From Bacteriovoracaceae bacterium UBA6200 (GTDB lineage Bacteria; Bdellovibrionota; Bacteriovoracia; Bacteriovoracales; Bacteriovoracaceae), in NCBI GenBank assembly GCA_002422605.1, contig DISW01000008.1, positions 1 to 64,000 on the forward strand: a stretch of DNA of 64,000 nucleotides, given 5' to 3'. Of the stretch, positions 26,634 through 34,361 are shown in pieces (within the stretch, counting starts at the first letter, position 1; each line of letters begins with the position of its first letter). Below the pieces are notes generated by a model. It had not been told where the DNA came from. It did no database searches and was given only the letters and a program-made list of their open reading frames with translations. A program made the position numbers and the translations under genes.

Positions 26634-28028
26634 TTAAACAACTCTTGGTTTGTCGAAAATTGCGGTTAGTTCTTTGGTCTTTCTTTTGAGGACGTTTGAT
26701 ATTCTTTGATCGATTGAGTGAGCGATTCCTACCACCCGAACAAACACCGGAAACTCCTGGCCCCTTCTGTGAACACGCATGATGGCTTGAGCATTCTCAG
26801 AAGGGACAAAGGAGCTTTCCAATAGCAATACCTGGTGAGCGGCAGTTAAAGTTATTGCGATTCCGGCTGCTCGAATGTTCCCGATGAACACTCTGCACTT
26901 TGGATTCTTTTGAAATTTATCGATGTTCTTTTGACGTTGAGCTGGAGAGGTTTTTCCATAGAGAGTAACTGCTTTGTATTTAGCAAGCCTTACTCTTAAT
27001 CCTTCGATAACATCACGGTGAATTGCGAAGATAACTATCTTCTCATAAGCTCCGGCTTCTAATTCCTGGGCCACCATCTCAGCGATGGGAACAACTTTCT
27101 GTAGTCCATTGAAGCGTCTTAAAGTGGATACTGAATCAGCGATTCCTTCCAAAACTTTAAGCCCGTCCTTAGTGAATCCCAGGCGCTCAACTTGTTCCTC
27201 AACTATCCTTTGTTCGTTAGCAAGTTTCTCTTTTAGAAACTCACTCCGGTCATCAGGGAAGAAGTATTGAGCGAATGACATTTCGTTTGCCAGATCAACT
27301 GGACCAGGTTCAACAACTAAATCCTCATAGCTAATAGGCGGTAGTTCTTTCATGACTTCTTCCTTTAATCTCCTAAGCATTATTTTGTTTAATAGGGTGC
27401 GGATCTCTGGGATCGCTTCTTTCTTGGTTCCGATAATTTGGAGGTGTGGTCTTCCGCCGTGATAAGCAATTTTCAAATTGCAGTAGCGGTGAATGAAGGC
27501 ATCATAGGAGAGTGCCGTAGCTCCGAATGTGAAGAGCATTGGCCATAATTCAGCGGCGTTATTTGGGGCTGGAGTACCGGATAAGCACCAGATCCTCAGA
27601 GTCTTCCGGACAATGCCTTGCTTGCCGTAAACTGCTTTGGTTCTTTGAGCTTCTGGTTCCTTTATGAAGTGGGATTCATCGACTATGACCAGATCCCAGG
27701 ACATCGAGAAAAGCTTGTCCTGGTTGGCTGTAGCGTATTCAAAACTAACAATACATTGATCAGATGGTTCATCATCCAGGGAAGAACAAACTTTGAAGTC
27801 ATGGTCATAGATAGACCAGTAACCATATTCTCTTTGCCAGTTTATTCTTGCTACTGCTGGGCAAATGATCAGGATCTTCTTGGCCCCTACCATGTCGGAA
27901 GCTAAGACAGTCTGACAGGTTTTTCCTAAGCCCATGTCATCGGCTAAGAGCGCCTGAAATTTCGAGGCAAGAAACTCTGCACCTTTCACCTGGTAGGGAG
28001 ATATGGAAAGCGGATCTCTAACTTCCAT
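26634..28028 (-). CDS. SNF2-family DNA helicase / translocase
   Basis: A 464-residue protein with both RecA-like lobes of SNF2 ATPases: motif Q/I (Y-Q-V-K-G then D-D-M-G-L-G-K-T), Ia (I-I-C-P-A), II (D-E-S-H), III (L-S-G-T-P), and in the second lobe V-T-L-Y-G-K-T, A-G-I-A-I-T-L-T-A-A and R-V-H-R-R-G-Q. It uses ATP to move along double-stranded DNA, probably in replication or recombination. Such SNF2 genes are common in phages with Enc34-type replication modules. Its ATG overlaps the stop of the resolvase gene (TAATG). Confidence 0.92.
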   Translation of the reverse strand: MEVRDPLSISPYQVKGAEFLASKFQALLADDMGLGKTCQTVLASDMVGAKKILIICPAVARINWQREYGYWSIYDHDFKVCSSLDDEPSDQCIVSFEYATANQDKLFSMSWDLVIVDESHFIKEPEAQRTKAVYGKQGIVRKTLRIWCLSGTPAPNNAAELWPMLFTFGATALSYDAFIHRYCNLKIAYHGGRPHLQIIGTKKEAIPEIRTLLNKIMLRRLKEEVMKELPPISYEDLVVEPGPVDLANEMSFAQYFFPDDRSEFLKEKLANEQRIVEEQVERLGFTKDGLKVLEGIADSVSTLRRFNGLQKVVPIAEMVAQELEAGAYEKIVIFAIHRDVIEGLRVRLAKYKAVTLYGKTSPAQRQKNIDKFQKNPKCRVFIGNIRAAGIAITLTAAHQVLLLESSFVPSENAQAIMRVHRRGQEFPVFVRVVGIAHSIDQRISNVLKRKTKELTAIFDKPRVV

Positions 28029-28579
28029 TAGATCGCTCCCATTTTCTTTGCTGCATACCAGGCAAGAAGAATTGCTTCCGCTCTGCCATGATGCTTTTTC
28101 AGCGTTAAATATTTTGGGGCATCTTCCGGAAATAGTTCTTTTGCTCTTTCAATAGATTCTGTTTTGGAAGAGGTTAAGCCCATTTCCATTTTCCAGATCG
28201 CTGGTTTAACGGTGGCAGTAGGGATCTGACAGGCCGCCAGGATTCCGTGAACTTCTCCTGTGGCAAAACCAAAAACAAATTGAGAGTGAGCTGATTCTTT
28301 TCCGGTCTGGAATCCTACTTCCTCGATTAAACAAACTTTAACTAGGGAAGCTACTGAATCCAGAAGGAAAGCAGTTCTAAGAACATCGATCCTATTTCTG
28401 CCTTTCCGGTCCTTCTCTGTGGGGAAGTCATAGACATTTACCAGGCGCTTTTTTTCGTAGTCATACAGGGCAATTCCGCCGCCGATTCCTGGGTCAATTC
28501 CCATACAGTAAGGTGTAAATTTTGAGGGGTTTTTAAGAGAAGAATTTGGATTATCTTTGTGCGCTTGATTTTCCGACAA
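28028..28579 (-). CDS. RuvC-like Holliday-junction resolvase
   Basis: A 183-residue RNase H-fold nuclease. The motifs are C-M-G-I-D-P-G-I-G-G-G-I-A-L (first catalytic Asp), L-I-E-E-V (Glu), and H-H-G-R-A-E-A-I-L-L-A (final acidic motif), which match phage RuvC-like proteins. It likely cuts branched DNA before packaging. The start is uncertain: the longest frame begins with TTG and adds 25 polar residues with little ribosome binding site; an internal ATG at 28504 gives a compact protein starting at the first motif, but also lacks a good site. This is the first gene of the early block, after the regulatory repeats. Confidence 0.82.
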   Translation of the reverse strand: MSENQAHKDNPNSSLKNPSKFTPYCMGIDPGIGGGIALYDYEKKRLVNVYDFPTEKDRKGRNRIDVLRTAFLLDSVASLVKVCLIEEVGFQTGKESAHSQFVFGFATGEVHGILAACQIPTATVKPAIWKMEMGLTSSKTESIERAKELFPEDAPKYLTLKKHHGRAEAILLAWYAAKKMGAI

Positions 28580-28675
28580 GTGGACGTTTTCATACGATGG
28601 GCGTTGAACGCACCGTTTGAGGGTTTTTATCGTATATAAACGTGATTTTTGAGGGTTTTGATGTGATAAAAACGC
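28521..28675. promoter_or_regulatory. TTTGAGGG-type direct repeats at the start of the early phage block
   Basis: Two imperfect copies of about 28 bases lie at 28616 and 28648 (32 bases apart), both opening with TTTGAGGGTTTT and ending near AAACG. A shorter copy, TTTGAGGGGTTTT, lies at 28521 inside the resolvase 5' end. Evenly spaced repeats upstream of the first early gene suggest operators for a phage repressor or iteron-like sites for a replication protein. Confidence 0.5.
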
Positions 28676-28738
28676 ACAATTCCGTCTGATTGAGGAATAA
28701 ATGCGTTGACTTTTGTAAGTATGGAATAAAAAAGAAAA

Positions 28739-28815
28739 TGGCGCAGCCGGGAGGAGTCGAACCTCCGACCTCTTGATTCGTAGTCAGGTGCTCTATCCAA
28801 CTAAGCTACGGCTGC
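28739..28815 (-). tRNA. tRNA-Arg (anticodon ACG); likely prophage attachment site
   Basis: A complete 77-base cloverleaf including an encoded CCA: acceptor stem GCAGCCG / CGGCTGC, D-arm with AGTTGGATA, anticodon loop CTACGAA (anticodon ACG, read as ICG) and T-arm GGAGG-TTCGACT-CCTCC. It decodes CGU, CGC and CGA. The prophage lies on its 3' side, so the 3' half is the probable bacterial attachment core. The gene is intact and keeps its own promoter, so insertion would not harm the host. Confidence 0.95.
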
Positions 28816-28830
28816 GCTAAGTGAGTCCAA

Positions 28831-28859
28831 TTTATAATGCAAAGTGGCCCAGTAATCAA
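28831..28859 (-). promoter_or_regulatory. Promoter of tRNA-Arg
   Basis: On the minus strand TTGATT (28859-28854), a 17-base spacer and TATAAA (28836-28831) form a good sigma-70-type promoter. The predicted start is about eight bases before the mature tRNA 5' end. Confidence 0.65.
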
Positions 28860-28947
28860 GTTTGAATTTTAAAGAATTTGCGCGCCCAGCGTTATTTTAA
28901 CCAGCTATAACTCACTGGAAGCATATCAACCTGGCCCGCCACACTTG

Positions 28948-29409
28948 TTAGGGAAAATCCTTTTGAATTGAAATAGAAATAAATTCTTTATTATCTAAAC
29001 CGGTCATTCTCTCTAGAAGAGAATACCGTTCAATCACATAAACATACGTAACAGGACGATCAAAGATAAGAGAATTATCAACCAGCCGTCCTACTATCGC
29101 TCTCTCTCTACCATCAACATGACCATCATCATTTATATCAATTCTGGCATTAAGGATTAGATCCTTATCAGGAGTTAGAGATAGGGTTCCTATGCATTTA
29201 TTTTGACCACACTCAAGTCCAGCCACAGTTCCTAGTATGCGAAGAAATGAAATATTGTCTTTAACTGACTTATTATTCACGAAGCCGCGGGCCCTTAAAT
29301 AACCTTTTTCTACAGTTAAAGAGCCATCGGTTATAGGAAATAGTTTTTGAGCTGCTTGAGCCGAAACTGAGACAAAGGCCAGCATCGCGAAAATCACTAT
29401 TTTCTTCAT
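28948..29409 (-). CDS. Exported protein with one EF-hand loop, unknown function
   Basis: A 153-residue protein with a clear Sec signal peptide (M-K-K-I-V-I-F-A-M-L-A-F-V, cleavage after A-Q-A). Residues about 88-99 read D-I-N-D-D-G-H-V-D-G-R-E, a perfect 12-residue EF-hand calcium loop (ligands at 1, 3, 5, 9 and 12). The rest is beta-rich with one Cys pair (C-G-Q-N-K-C). AGGAG lies before the ATG. It is probably a periplasmic or surface calcium-binding protein. It is the first host gene beyond the prophage, transcribed toward it, and is not a known phage family. Confidence 0.75.
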   Translation of the reverse strand: MKKIVIFAMLAFVSVSAQAAQKLFPITDGSLTVEKGYLRARGFVNNKSVKDNISFLRILGTVAGLECGQNKCIGTLSLTPDKDLILNARIDINDDGHVDGRERAIVGRLVDNSLIFDRPVTYVYVIERYSLLERMTGLDNKEFISISIQKDFP

Positions 29410-29577
29410 GAAGAGAACTCCTGTTAATGAGGAGTTAATAACATAAATACAAATTTTGAGAGAATGCTGTGTAAAAATGAAAGGGTTGTAGCAAACTAAA
29501 TTTAATGGGTTATCTGGACTTTACCTTTCTCGGATTAAAAAATCCGATTTAGAATACGTAAATACTCTGGAGGTAGG

Positions 29578-31371
29578 GTGAGACAACTTCGAATTTATCT
29601 ACCCTTAGTGGTAATCCTAATCTTCTATTTCTTTATTGCTCCCCAGTTCATTCAGGGTGGGGATACCCCCGAACTGGTTATGGCCAGCTATCATCGGCTT
29701 GTGGCCCATCCGCCCGGCTATCCATTGTTTGTATGGCTACAATTTGTTTGGACTCATCTTTTTGACATATCTACGGTGTTTTGGCGTGCCAGCATTTTAA
29801 GTTCTATCTTTGGAGTCATCGCAATAGCAGCAGTGCTTTTTCCATTAAAGGATTTGAAGTATTGCATATGGGCTGCATTACTCTTAATCGGTCTTAAACC
29901 AGCCTTCATAGAGGCCAGTGTGCTGCCTGATGTTTTTTCTCTTCACGCGGCTTTTGTAGCGCTCATTGGATACTTCTTTCTCTTTAGCCACCATGCTAGA
30001 AAGGACTCGTTGGTCATAATTCTCTTTATTCTTTCTCTCACCAATCATCATACTTCGATCTTTTTATTCCCCGTTTTTCTTTATAGCCTAGGTCATTTAG
30101 TTCAAAGGAAAGACTACAGATCGCTTATTGTATCTCTAGGAATAGGACTCAGCTTATTTACCGGTCTCTACTTATCAATTCTTCTCTTAAATCCTGCTCA
30201 TCCCCTTTCTTGGGCTGAGGTTAATAATCTTCCAGGGCTTATTCGTCACTTTCTAAGAAGTGACTATGGTACTTTTCAATTGGCTGCAACCAAGAGTTCT
30301 TCAGGTCTAGAAGCCTTTAGCTTTATGTTTAAGAACTTGTGGTCCATGTTACTGATTGGCCTGGTGGTGTTAGGGCTAGCTTTAAAAGATAAAATTTCTT
30401 CGCTGAAATCAATTCAATTTCTCCTATGGTCATTAATCTTATTTATCACTCTCTCATTTCCATTGGCCATGAATGTGACTTCCAAACACGTTGGTGCCGA
30501 AGTTCTTAAACGTTTCCACGTTATGCCTTTGATAGTCCTTGCACTGTGGATTGTATTTTTAATAACGAGGCTGAAACTCTCGAAAAGTAAAATTTTCTCT
30601 CTTTTGGTTTCAATTTTTCCGGCCCTTTATTTTAACATCATATCGACTCCGGATTTTTTAGGTCTCAGAAATGACTCCATCATTGAAGACTACGCAAATA
30701 ACTTCTATGCAATTGGAAAGTCTAACCATCCCTCTCTTATTGTTGCTGATACAGACGCAAGCTATTTTGGTCTTAGATACATCCAATCATTTGATGAAGG
30801 AGTGCGGCCAAATGAAATGGCCATAGTCAGTCTGCCTTTATTTTTTCATCCTTGGTATTTGGCCAAGGTCCAAGTTAATCTTCCAGAATTTACACTCCCT
30901 CGAGCAGAGGAAATTTATCGCTCAAAGTACATCAATAGAGACCAGGATATTATTAGACCTAATCTTCAGAAAACTCGTTTCTTTTTTACGAAGGGCTATG
31001 TGGATGGAATAAAATATAAAGTTACTTTTTTCCCGCTAGGAAGAATGCTTGAAGAAGGCGAGGGGATAAACTTTCAAGAGTTTCCTATTCATATTAATCA
31101 TCGAGTGGAAATTGATTATCAAGGACCCCAGGCATTTACAAAACTGAAACTCTTTTATGAGTATTCACATTATGATTATGCCCAGGGTGTAGAAAAGGCG
31201 CAGGTAAATGATTTTAATGGTGCTCAAAAAAGTATGGAAGAAACTTTAAAAAAAGTTCCATATGCTTATCCGGCTATGTCTTCCTTATGTATGAACTTTC
31301 CCGACAGCTATAATTTTTGCAAAAGCACCGAGCTTCAAATGCTGGAAGAGAAAACTAAATACTTCTATTAG
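29578..31371 (+). CDS. DUF2723 integral membrane protein, GT-C glycosyltransferase-like
   Basis: A 597-residue membrane protein starting with GTG after GGAGG. The first periplasmic loop carries G-G-D-T-P-E-L-V and H-P-P-G-Y-P-L-F, the signature of DUF2723, a GT-C family related to protein O-mannosyltransferases; its acidic residue is the probable catalytic base. About ten hydrophobic helices follow up to residue 370. The C-terminal 220 residues are soluble and include a TPR-like end. It may transfer a lipid-linked sugar to proteins or surface polymers. It stands alone, convergent with the next gene, with a 4-base overlap of the ends. Confidence 0.8.
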   Translation: MRQLRIYLPLVVILIFYFFIAPQFIQGGDTPELVMASYHRLVAHPPGYPLFVWLQFVWTHLFDISTVFWRASILSSIFGVIAIAAVLFPLKDLKYCIWAALLLIGLKPAFIEASVLPDVFSLHAAFVALIGYFFLFSHHARKDSLVIILFILSLTNHHTSIFLFPVFLYSLGHLVQRKDYRSLIVSLGIGLSLFTGLYLSILLLNPAHPLSWAEVNNLPGLIRHFLRSDYGTFQLAATKSSSGLEAFSFMFKNLWSMLLIGLVVLGLALKDKISSLKSIQFLLWSLILFITLSFPLAMNVTSKHVGAEVLKRFHVMPLIVLALWIVFLITRLKLSKSKIFSLLVSIFPALYFNIISTPDFLGLRNDSIIEDYANNFYAIGKSNHPSLIVADTDASYFGLRYIQSFDEGVRPNEMAIVSLPLFFHPWYLAKVQVNLPEFTLPRAEEIYRSKYINRDQDIIRPNLQKTRFFFTKGYVDGIKYKVTFFPLGRMLEEGEGINFQEFPIHINHRVEIDYQGPQAFTKLKLFYEYSHYDYAQGVEKAQVNDFNGAQKSMEETLKKVPYAYPAMSSLCMNFPDSYNFCKSTELQMLEEKTKYFY

Positions 31372-31877
31372 TTCGCTTTCCCACAATCGGCTTTTAAAAA
31401 TTTTGCTTCATATTTCATTTGGCTTTTCTTGCCTTTTTTATCTACCGCATCAGTTAAGATTCTCGTTTGCTTAGGACTTACGAGTTCCCAGGTGGTTGTT
31501 CCGCGGTTTCCATCTTTACAGGTAAATTCTGAAACAACTTTGTTGGCCGAGCTACTTTTAACTTTATGATCACAGTCTGAATCTTCATTTTCTTCAGCCG
31601 CGATTTTTTCCGGGCTATCAACCATCTCCTTGGTGTAACAAACAGTTGTAATATTGTCCTGAGCTTCGGACCCGCTTTTATTCATCTGTTCTAAGATCAA
31701 CTTTCTCTGAGCCTCAGGCATTTTTTCCAATTGTTTTTTAACTTCGGCCATAGGGTCAAACTCTTTCCCATCGTGAAAGATCTTCATTTTAATTTCCCAA
31801 AGGCCTGGCTTCATTTTCATTGGTGCAGAAAAAGCATTAAGGGAGATAAAACCAATTAAAACTAAAAGTACTTTCAC
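31368..31877 (-). CDS. Exported DUF3617-family protein
   Basis: A 169-residue protein with a signal peptide (GTG start after AAGGAG; cleavage near N-A-F-S-A). The mature protein begins with M-K-P-G-L-W-E-I, the hallmark of DUF3617, and has Cys residues in T-T-V-C-Y-T, S-D-C-D-H, F-T-C-K and A-D-C-G, likely two disulphides. The family is a set of small periplasmic proteins of unknown role. The Met-rich, charged segment at residues 45-65 is probably helical. It is monocistronic. Confidence 0.8.
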   Translation of the reverse strand: MKVLLVLIGFISLNAFSAPMKMKPGLWEIKMKIFHDGKEFDPMAEVKKQLEKMPEAQRKLILEQMNKSGSEAQDNITTVCYTKEMVDSPEKIAAEENEDSDCDHKVKSSSANKVVSEFTCKDGNRGTTTWELVSPKQTRILTDAVDKKGKKSQMKYEAKFLKADCGKAN

Positions 31878-31946
31878 TAAATTCTCCTTGTTACATTTAG
31901 TCCGAAATTTTCGCCTATTTTGCTCTTAATTAAAAAGACATAAACC

Positions 31947-32882
31947 TTAATTCTTCTGGGGCCCATCAAAAACTCGGTCTACAAGTTTTATGAATGGGGT
32001 GAGAATAACGAGAAAGATTGTGACTAAGACGACATTAAAACTTAAATGGGCCATAGCTACGACCATGGATTCATCAGGAGCGAACCTTAATACCCACTCT
32101 GAAAAGGGCGTTAAGAAAGGATAAATAATCATAACCCCGATGGTGTTAATCAGAGTATTTGTGAGAGCTGCTTTTTTGGCCATTGGGGACATTCTTATCG
32201 AAGCGAAAAGAGCAGTGAAAGTAGTTCCGATATTTGCTCCCAGAACTATTGGAATTGAATCACTTGGAGTAATAAGTCCTTGCTGAACAAAAATAATGGC
32301 AAGACCAGTTACCACTGTACTTGATTGTAAAACGACAGTTAAAAGCACTCCTATCAAAATGCTGACCATCCTATTTGAGGTATAGAGTAAAAGGCTTGTT
32401 AACTGCTCTGAGTCCTTCAGAGGAATAATGGCCGTATTAACCAAATCGAGACTGAAGAAAATAAATCCAAAATAAAAGATCCCTTTACCAAACACTTTGA
32501 TCTTAAACGGAATGGCCGAAATCAATGTACCTAACACAATAAAAATCGGCCCAATATTGGTTAGCTTAAATGATACAAGCCAGGCAGTGGCCGTTGTACC
32601 TATGTACGAACCCAACATGATTGAGGTTGCTCCCGCAAAACTAAGAACCCCGCTATCAACCAGTGAGACGGCGAGAGAAGAGACTGCTGTAGAGGATTGG
32701 ATAATAGTGGTAAAGATGAGACCAACTCCAAAACCAATAAATCTATTGGCCGTGAGCTTTTTCATAATCTCTTCTAACTTATTTCCTGCTGCAGTTTTTA
32801 ACTCTGCGCTAAAGGCACCAAGTCCAAACAAGAAGAGAATAATGGCACTAAAAATGGAGAAGATAATTTGATAGTTTTGCAT
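31947..32882 (-). CDS. Na+/phosphate cotransporter family protein (NptA-like, no PhoU domain)
   Basis: A 311-residue membrane protein with about eight helices. It has the inverted Q-S-S-T repeat of the NaPi-II fold: I-I-Q-S-S-T-A-V-S in the first half and L-Q-S-S-T-V-V-T in the second, each followed by a Gly-rich G-x-x-I-G-T-T segment. These form the substrate and sodium sites, for phosphate uptake. Bacterial homologues of 530-560 residues carry a PhoU-like C-terminal domain; here the protein stops after the membrane part. AGAGG precedes the ATG. It is probably a single-gene unit. Confidence 0.87.
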   Translation of the reverse strand: MQNYQIIFSIFSAIILFLFGLGAFSAELKTAAGNKLEEIMKKLTANRFIGFGVGLIFTTIIQSSTAVSSLAVSLVDSGVLSFAGATSIMLGSYIGTTATAWLVSFKLTNIGPIFIVLGTLISAIPFKIKVFGKGIFYFGFIFFSLDLVNTAIIPLKDSEQLTSLLLYTSNRMVSILIGVLLTVVLQSSTVVTGLAIIFVQQGLITPSDSIPIVLGANIGTTFTALFASIRMSPMAKKAALTNTLINTIGVMIIYPFLTPFSEWVLRFAPDESMVVAMAHLSFNVVLVTIFLVILTPFIKLVDRVFDGPQKN

Positions 32883-32997
32883 ACGTAACCTCTAATCTTA
32901 AGCAATTAGAGCACAAAAGGGAAGTCAACCTTTTGTTTGCCACACCAAACACTTTTGGATATAAATTCCCAACTCTTATTCTTCAAAGGATATTTTT

Positions 32998-33318
32998 ATG
33001 AAAATGTTTATTGCTGCTGCTCTATTAGTTAGTTCAACTGCTTTCGCACAGGATCTTTGCTCGCGTTGGATTTCTAACCCTCGCTATGACCAGGCCCTTA
33101 ATACTTTGGCCGCTCACTTAGAATATGATTTTAAAAAAATGTGCACACTTCCTGGTGTACTAGATATTGAAGTTCAACCTTCTCGTATCATTGATCAACA
33201 AGGTGAAGTCATTCCTCACGTTCGTATTTACTTACACCGCTCTTATGAAAGCTGCTATTTCATGGTTCGTGATGCTGACCAAGTGATCACTGATGGTCGT
33301 TGTTTTTCAGGTTTCTAA
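32998..33318 (+). CDS. Small exported protein, 106 aa
   Basis: It has a clear signal peptide (M-K-M-F-I-A-A-A-L-L-V, cleavage after A-F-A), followed by an 88-residue mature protein with four Cys (D-L-C-S, K-M-C-T, S-C-Y-F, G-R-C-F), likely two disulphides. The core alternates hydrophobic residues (V-L-D-I-E-V-Q-P, H-V-R-I-Y-L-H), suggesting a small alpha/beta domain. AAGGA precedes the ATG. A hairpin follows the gene. I do not recognise the family; the location is periplasmic or outside the cell. Confidence 0.72.
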   Translation: MKMFIAAALLVSSTAFAQDLCSRWISNPRYDQALNTLAAHLEYDFKKMCTLPGVLDIEVQPSRIIDQQGEVIPHVRIYLHRSYESCYFMVRDADQVITDGRCFSGF

Positions 33319-33324
33319 TTCGAA

Positions 33325-34215
33325 TTAATTCACCGGAGTTCTTTGGAACTCCGGTTTCTTTAAAATGTCCCTAATTACGAAAGGATGATTAAGTTGCCCC
33401 ATAAAAGTAACGGGTATGTCTTCTGCTTTACTTAATCCAAAAGCTTTCACTTTCTTTTCTTTCGGCAAATAATAAGTTCCATAAACCTGATCCCAAATCG
33501 ACAGCACTTTTCCTAAGTTCATCTGGGATTCACGAGCATTTTTTGAATGATGGAAGCGGTGTAATTCACCTGTGTTGAAAACTCGATTTAATATTCCCGC
33601 TTTGAAGTCGAAATTCGCATGCTCTAAAGTTCCGGTAACACAGTTAATAAGCATGAAGGCCAATTGCACTTCCATGCTCACGCCCAAAAGAGCAACAGGA
33701 AACACATAGGCCGCAATATTAAGCATGACATCTAAAAGATGAAACCTGGCCGAATTAAGAGAATAAATAGCTGTAGGAGCATGATGAATCTTGTGAATTC
33801 TCCACAGGAATTTCTTACGATGTGAGAGTCTATGATATTGATAATGAAACCACTCTGCGACTAGTAACAGGATAAAAAGCTGAATAATTGCATTCCAGTG
33901 GTGAGGCCAGAAACTCTTCAATGGGGCACCTATAAGATATTTCACGGCCATTGCAACACCGATAGCAACTACCGGAAAGACAACGGTCGTCTGGAAGCCA
34001 TCGTGAAGTTTTTCTTTTAACCCAATCGCTTCTTCGCTATGAAGGGGAAATAGCCGTTCATGAATAAAGATCGCATTAAAGCTTAAAGAGGCGAGGCTCC
34101 CTAAAAGCAGCAGTTGATACTTAAGTCCCTCACAGTAGGGGAAGAGGATGAAGAAGAGTCCCATGGTGATGGTGACATAGGCAGGATAAATCAAACGTTG
34201 GTTTAATGTTTTCAT
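33325..34215 (-). CDS. Fatty-acid hydroxylase / sterol desaturase superfamily membrane protein
   Basis: A 296-residue membrane enzyme with the di-iron histidine boxes of the superfamily: E-W-F-H-Y-Q-Y-H-R-L-S-H, then W-R-I-H-K-I-H-H, and later L-H-R-F-H-H plus E-H-A-N-F-D. It would hydroxylate or desaturate a lipid in the inner membrane using oxygen. Four to six hydrophobic helices flank the His boxes. The ATG at 34215 is preferred to a TTG 18 bases earlier; neither has a strong ribosome binding site. Substrate unknown: hopanoids, sphingolipids or fatty acids are possible. Confidence 0.85.
   Translation of the reverse strand: MKTLNQRLIYPAYVTITMGLFFILFPYCEGLKYQLLLLGSLASLSFNAIFIHERLFPLHSEEAIGLKEKLHDGFQTTVVFPVVAIGVAMAVKYLIGAPLKSFWPHHWNAIIQLFILLLVAEWFHYQYHRLSHRKKFLWRIHKIHHAPTAIYSLNSARFHLLDVMLNIAAYVFPVALLGVSMEVQLAFMLINCVTGTLEHANFDFKAGILNRVFNTGELHRFHHSKNARESQMNLGKVLSIWDQVYGTYYLPKEKKVKAFGLSKAEDIPVTFMGQLNHPFVIRDILKKPEFQRTPVN
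33332..33359 (+). terminator. Terminator after small exported protein gene
   Basis: ACCGGAGTT and AACTCCGGT form a perfect 9-bp stem with a 6-base loop, followed by TTCTTT. It lies just after the plus-strand gene and inside the end of the opposing hydroxylase gene, so two convergent units share it. Confidence 0.75.
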
Positions 34216-34361
34216 AGTCGGATTCTGACACAAATAGAGACAACAAAAGCTAACTATGAAAAGTATTTAGAACGGGGACAAAGTGTCTAAACTTTTGACG
34301 GCCAGTTCTCATTTATTCATCCTGGATTGCTTCGCCTAGCAGTTCTATTTATGATCTTAAA

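Larger units (their letters stand above)
1..28738. mobile_element. Temperate T7-like podovirus prophage (right part; left end outside window)
   Basis: A continuous phage gene set: capsid, tail tubular A/B, ejection proteins, tail fibre and lysis genes on the plus strand; resolvase, helicase, nuclease, ssDNA-binding protein, DNA polymerase, primase-helicase, protease and integrase on the minus strand. The right edge is placed at the 3' end of tRNA-Arg, because the next genes are ordinary chromosomal ones and tRNA 3' ends are common attachment sites. Terminase and portal genes and the left attachment site must lie before position 1. All recognised genes are full-length, so the element may be intact. 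No T7-type RNA polymerase gene is seen in this part. The exact boundary is inferred, since no duplicate of the tRNA 3' half is present in the window. Confidence 0.88.

Noticed and set aside
1..28738. Search for a T7-type RNA polymerase, DnaB helicase or CI-like repressor in the phage part
   Set aside because: None is visible; they may be outside the window or absent, so nothing is annotated.
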